Made by a program: the position numbers and the translations under genes
Assembly (NCBI RefSeq): GCF_028554725.1
Contig: NC_071667.1
Coordinates: 56,413,501-56,477,500, forward strand
Reading direction: 5' to 3'
DNA: 64,000 bases
DNA from: Zeugodacus cucurbitae
Taxonomy: Eukaryota; Arthropoda; Insecta; Diptera; Tephritidae
The notes under the pieces: model-generated
Seen by the model: only the letters and a program-made list of their open reading frames with translations
Told to the model about the DNA's origin: nothing
Databases searched by the model: none
In this document: positions 60,148-64,000 of the stretch, piece by piece
Numbering within the stretch: the stretch's first letter is position 1
Layout: each line of letters starts with the position of its first letter

Positions 60148-61074
60148 ACGGGTGATTTTTTTGAGGTTAGGATTTTCATGCATTAGTATTTGACAGATCA
60201 CGTGGGATTTCAGACATGGTGTCAAAGAGAAAGATGCTCAGTATGCTTTGACATTTCATCATGAATAGACTTACTAACGAGCAACGCTTGCAAATCATTG
60301 AGTTTTATTACCAAAATCAGTGTTCGGTTCGACAAATCGAAAAATCGACAAATCGACAAATTTTGTTCAGCGATGAGGCTCATTTCTGGTTGAATGGCTA
60401 CTTAAATAAGCAAAATTGCCGCATTTGGGGTGAAGAGCAACCAGAAGCCGTTCAAGAACTGCCCATGCATCCCGAAAAATGCACTGTTTGGTGTGGTTTG
60501 TACGCTGGTGGAATCATTGGACCGTATTTTTTCAAAGATGCTGTTGGACGCAACGTTACGGTGAATGGCGATCGCTATCGTTCGATGCTAACAAACTTTT
60601 TGTTGCCAAAAATGGAAGAACTGAACTTGGTTGACATGTGGTTTCAACAAGATGGCGCTACATGCCACACAGCTCGCGATTCTATGGCCATTTTGAGGGA
60701 AAACTTCGGAGAACAATTCATCTCAAGAAATGGACCCGTAAGTTGGCCACCAAGATCATGCGATTTAACGCCTTTAGACTATTTTTGGTGGGGCTACGTC
60801 AAGTCTAAAGTCTACAGAAATAAGCCAGCAACTATTCCAGCTTTGGAAGACAACATTTCCGAAGAAATTCGGGCTATTCCGGCCGAAATGCTCGAAAAAG
60901 TTGCCCAAAATTGGACTTTCCGAATGGACCACCTAAGACGCAGCCGCGGTCAACATTTAAATGAAATTATCTTCAAAAAGTAAATGTCATGAACCAATCT
61001 AACGTTTCAAATAAAGCAAATTTTATGCGTTTTTTTTTTTAAAAAAGTTATCAAGCTCTTAAAAAATCACCCTT
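60148..61074 (+). mobile_element. D,D41D mariner-type element, internally deleted, with terminal repeats
   Basis: Bounded by TA (60146-60147 and 61075-61076). The left end ACGGGTGATTTTTTTGAGG and the reverse-strand right end AAGGGTGATTTTTTAAGAGC are inverted repeats whose first 14 bases match at all but one position. The 927-bp body has a 113-bp 5' leader, the transposase frame, and a 3' region with AATAAA at 61010-61015. The element lies in the presumed intron of the Ig gene, on the same strand. Ends look well preserved, so in-trans mobilisation is conceivable if a full-length relative exists. Confidence 0.92.
60261..60983 (+). CDS. Truncated D,D41D transposase, catalytic core only
   Basis: An intact 240-residue frame from ATG to TAA. 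Residues 1-29 are the usual start (LTNEQRLQIIEFYYQNQCSV). A deletion then joins them directly to ILFSDEAHFWLNG, so the roughly 100-residue helix-turn-helix DNA-binding part is lost. The catalytic triad is complete: Asp38 in FSDEAHF, Asp131 in WFQQDGATCHT and Asp173 in LTPLDYFWWG. There are 41 residues between the last two, the spacing of the rosa-type D,D41D mariners. The C-terminus (FRMDHLRRSRGQHLNEIIFK) is normal. The deletion junction contains the direct repeat AATCGACAAATCGACAAA, suggesting slippage or microhomology repair. The product should not bind the terminal repeats on its own. It is unclear whether it is expressed. Confidence 0.9.
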   Translation: MNRLTNEQRLQIIEFYYQNQCSVRQIEKSTNRQILFSDEAHFWLNGYLNKQNCRIWGEEQPEAVQELPMHPEKCTVWCGLYAGGIIGPYFFKDAVGRNVTVNGDRYRSMLTNFLLPKMEELNLVDMWFQQDGATCHTARDSMAILRENFGEQFISRNGPVSWPPRSCDLTPLDYFWWGYVKSKVYRNKPATIPALEDNISEEIRAIPAEMLEKVAQNWTFRMDHLRRSRGQHLNEIIFKK

Positions 61075-61269
61075 TATATTTTCATATATGTGGCACCATA
61101 AAAAAAGGAGAAAGCAACTAAAAGGACAGTTTGCTAATGTGAATGCAAATGTTGTAAAAAGAAAATGAGCAATTTTGCTGCGTTTTAAAATGCATTGCGG
61201 TAGTTGATTCTAGGCAAATGTGCCACTTTCAAAAATATTTGTTTGGTTATTTGATATAAATATTTATAT

Positions 61270-62074
61270 TTATACTCTCGCAACAAAGTTGCTACGAGAG
61301 TTGAAGAAGGAGATGAAGGATCGCACTATGAAGAGGCATATACATATACACTACTAAAGCTATATCAAGAAAACTTTCTAGAGTCGTTTCTTTTAGGTAC
61401 TACCTTATACAGTCCAAAAATGGAGGAAATCGGATTAAAACCACGCCCACCTCTCATACAAAAGCTATGTTGAAAACTACTAAAAGTTAAAAGTTAACTC
61501 ACTAACGAAAAACGCCAGAAACACTAAATTTCCCATAAGAAATGTCGTATGGTTGCACTCAGATTTTTTTACAAAATGGAAAATGGGCATGGCATCGCCA
61601 ACTAATGGGTCAAAAACCATATCTCAGGAACTACTCGACTTTCAACGAAACTTGGTTTGTAATAGTTTCCCTAAATCGCAATGATCTGTTGTGAAAATAG
61701 GCCAAATCGCTTCACAACCACGCCTACTTCCTATATACCAGAACTTTGAAGACAATCTGAATTACTTACTTTACAATATATAAAGAAAGCACTAGTGAAG
61801 ATATCGATACAGAACTTTGCACAAATACTACGTTTATAGTGTGGCAGCCCCATTCTAAATCGGACCATAGGTTTTCAATGCCCCATATATCGAACATGAC
61901 GACCTCGGTGCTTCTATCCTAATATTAGGGTTTGCAACTTTCAATGGACTTTATACAATATACATGACGAATATGTGGGTCAAATTGTGTATTATATAAT
62001 ATTAATAAAGTTAAATAAATTGCGAGAGTATAAAATGTTCGGTTACACCCGAACTTAGCCCTTCCTTACTTGTT
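61270..62074 (+). repeat. Repeat A copy 7 (DINE-like), complete ends, internal deletion
   Basis: The left inverted motif TATACTCTCGCAA (61271-61283) has a hairpin partner GTTGCTACGAGAG. The right motif TTGCGAGAGTATA is at 62020-62032. The 3' hairpin GTTCGGTTACACCCGAAC is at 62037-62054 and the tail ends CCTTCCTTACTTGTT. About 0.4 kb after the left hairpin, including the GTCY tract, is missing compared with copies 2 and 4. This copy shows the 13-bp subterminal inverted repeat most cleanly. Confidence 0.92.
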
Positions 62075-64000
62075 CATATAGAGGTAATTTTCGAAACTCA
62101 AAACTTATATAGTAGCGTGATATTATTATTATGGAATTAGATTGCGATCAATCGAGGTTAAAAGCGATTTAAATGTATAGTGACACCCCTTTGGACTTGG
62201 TGCTAGACTAGAGGTAATACTTTAATACACCTAATATAGGGTAAAATCCAACGCCTTTTTGAAGAATGGATGAAAAATAGTTTTTAATGACTTAAGTACT
62301 TCTCGAAAAACTATTTAACTGAGTTCCCAAAATATTTAATTCTCAAAAAATAGGACCTTGAGTCAAAGACGACCAAGTCGAATCACATCAGCGGCATGAC
62401 GTCATACATACTTTTTCATTTACCATTAACAATCACAACGCGATTGAGAGAGACCTTTATATCTAACTTACTGTAATACCTTGAAGAACAAATATCTATT
62501 TTTGAAAGCTTTCAAAACGTCATTAATATCATGTAATGGCTTTGTTAGAACGAACGCGAATATTTTGTTGTATTTATAACTAGAGTAATTTAAAAATTAT
62601 CCAATTTCTCACCCCTTAACCTTAGAAGATGGTATAAATGTAGCAGAAACTACGACAAGGCCATCTAGATCATTTTTCCAATTTCGACTTGGAAGTACAT
62701 TTTTAAACAAGTTGGAATGAAACACGTTTAAATTTAAAATCGTTCCTGTTAGAGGTTTGGTCCGGAGTAGGCCTGCAGGCCACGCATAGACCACTTATGG
62801 TTCCTCGCGATAGACCAATTAATGTCTCGCTAACGCAGGACAGACGCACAAGAGATACTCCTGTATATAGGTACCCACACAATAAATAACTAAAAAGTAC
62901 AACTCAAAAACGAAAATCGTTCCGCAAAATCATCAGTAATAGTTTCAAATAAGAGAAAATCGTATAATGAAATATAACGGTTTCGTTCAAATTGATTTGA
63001 TAGCCATTAGTACGAAACAAAAATAAGGAAAATTTGCGAAAAATCTGTTGGCTAGAGAATACAGAAAACATATGCGATTTCAGGGTTCGATCCAAAGAGA
63101 TCCCTTTCAACTCAACTCAATTGTATTTATTATATATGTAATACCAATTAGCCTCATCAGTTCATGGACAAACCAATCGATTCCCGGAAAAATCTTTATT
63201 ATTTTATTACTGCGACATTTCTATCAAACTGCCGCCAACATTGAGCGTTGAAAGAAAATCTGTGAAACTTAATTTCCATAATTGACGTGCGCATTATAGA
63301 GTTTTCAATAAGTATTAAGTGCCTTTTGTAACGGAACACACACTCATATACTTGTGTATGTATGTATGATGTGCGGGAAGCCACTTTAATGCAGCTTATA
63401 TGCCTCTGTCTCTGCCTCGTATGCGTGTGTGTGTGTGTGCGTGTGCTCATATTGTCATCATATTGCTGATTAATTTTTTAATTTCAACCCATTTCAATTT
63501 TATTGCATTCTCTGTTGCTCTCTTTGTTGTAGTTGTTGTTGTTCGCTGTAAGCGTTTTTCTTGCTGCAGGCTGCCACAAATTATCATCCTTTCTGTGTCA
63601 CGCGATGCGAGGACACTTAGTCGGCGGCGCTTTATTGAAAAGCCATTCGCAATTAATTGGTAATTGTGTTAAGTACAAATATAAAATTTATATTGATAAC
63701 ATGATGCTTTATGAAAGACCGTTAAATATACTCGTACTACAAATGAAAATTAATGAAATGAGCAATTGCTGGGCTACTGGAAAAGTGGGGGGAAGGGTTC
63801 AGGTGATTCACAAGCATTTTCATTATTACAAGAATTATTTCATTGTAGCTGTTGGCGGTAAATTGTACTTACATATATTGATAATGATGTGGTGAGAGGT
63901 TGGAGAGTGTAGAGTGTATGTGTGAGTGGTCTACATATGACATTATTGGTATTGCTGCATGGTTACTCTTAAAAATATGTAATATTCAACAAAAAAATCC
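62075..64000. other. Non-coding stretch to the window edge
   Basis: A GT microsatellite lies at about 63425-63445 and a GTT run near 63525. Open frames in 63400-63895 overlap one another and show no domain. I looked here for the missing half of the Ig domain (a WRRG-type motif and the second Cys) and did not find it. Confidence 0.5.

Noticed and set aside
63048..63120. GGTTCGATCC resembling a tRNA B box
   Set aside because: No cloverleaf can be folded: the expected T stem does not pair and no acceptable A box or acceptor stem is at the right distance.

Overview
The window looks like intergenic or intronic chromosomal DNA from a higher fly, most probably a tephritid fruit fly. It is AT-rich, full of CA, TA and CAA simple repeats, and has almost no protein-coding sequence. 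The elements also fit a dipteran: two families of DINE-1/mini-me-like repeats, a mariner with catalytic spacing D,D41D (the spacing of the 'rosa' group first described from Ceratitis), decayed D,D34D mariners, Helitrons and non-LTR retrotransposon ends. No bacterial-type genes, tRNAs or rRNAs were found. The species is inferred, not read.

The only host coding sequence I can support is one internal exon at 55793-55930 (+). It encodes the start of an immunoglobulin domain closely resembling the first Ig domain of Drosophila Klingon. Both flanking introns are phase 1. The next exon, which should carry the rest of the domain, was not found downstream. The right-hand 8 kb is therefore probably intron, and much of the rest is probably upstream intron or 5' flank.

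Most other recognisable sequence is mobile DNA. (1) Seven copies of a non-coding repeat of about 1.2 kb (here 'repeat A') cover about 7.3 kb: 4572, 7573 and 61270 on +; 21181, 26148, 51746 and 56377 on -. The complete copies have a 13-bp inverted repeat near both ends, a GTCY-rich tract and a 3' hairpin, the architecture of Helentron-associated DINE elements. A second family with the same plan sits at 48511-49220. (2) Helitrons: a complete-ended, internally deleted copy (19908-21178) and a 3' portion with an open helicase frame (53177-54188). (3) Mariners: a D,D41D element with terminal repeats and an open frame that lost its DNA-binding part (60148-61074), plus two decayed D,D34D relics (1-745 and 39130-39615). 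(4) Non-LTR retrotransposon 3' ends at 15041, 42675 and 57820 and a 56-bp insertion at 56566; two of these have visible target-site duplications. (5) Small inverted-repeat elements at 13078, 30544, 35471 and 47795.

Tandem structures are also prominent: a 1-kb array of a 7-bp AT unit with a 243-bp higher-order duplication (3541-4571), a degenerate array with a GTTGCC box (29546-30240), three copies of a unit of about 160 bp (46245-46740), and a duplicated unit of about 0.7 kb that looks like a promoter with first exon on the minus strand (33692-35205). I found no new gene system. The most interesting items are the two DINE-like families, the catalytic-only mariner frame and the duplicated promoter-like unit.
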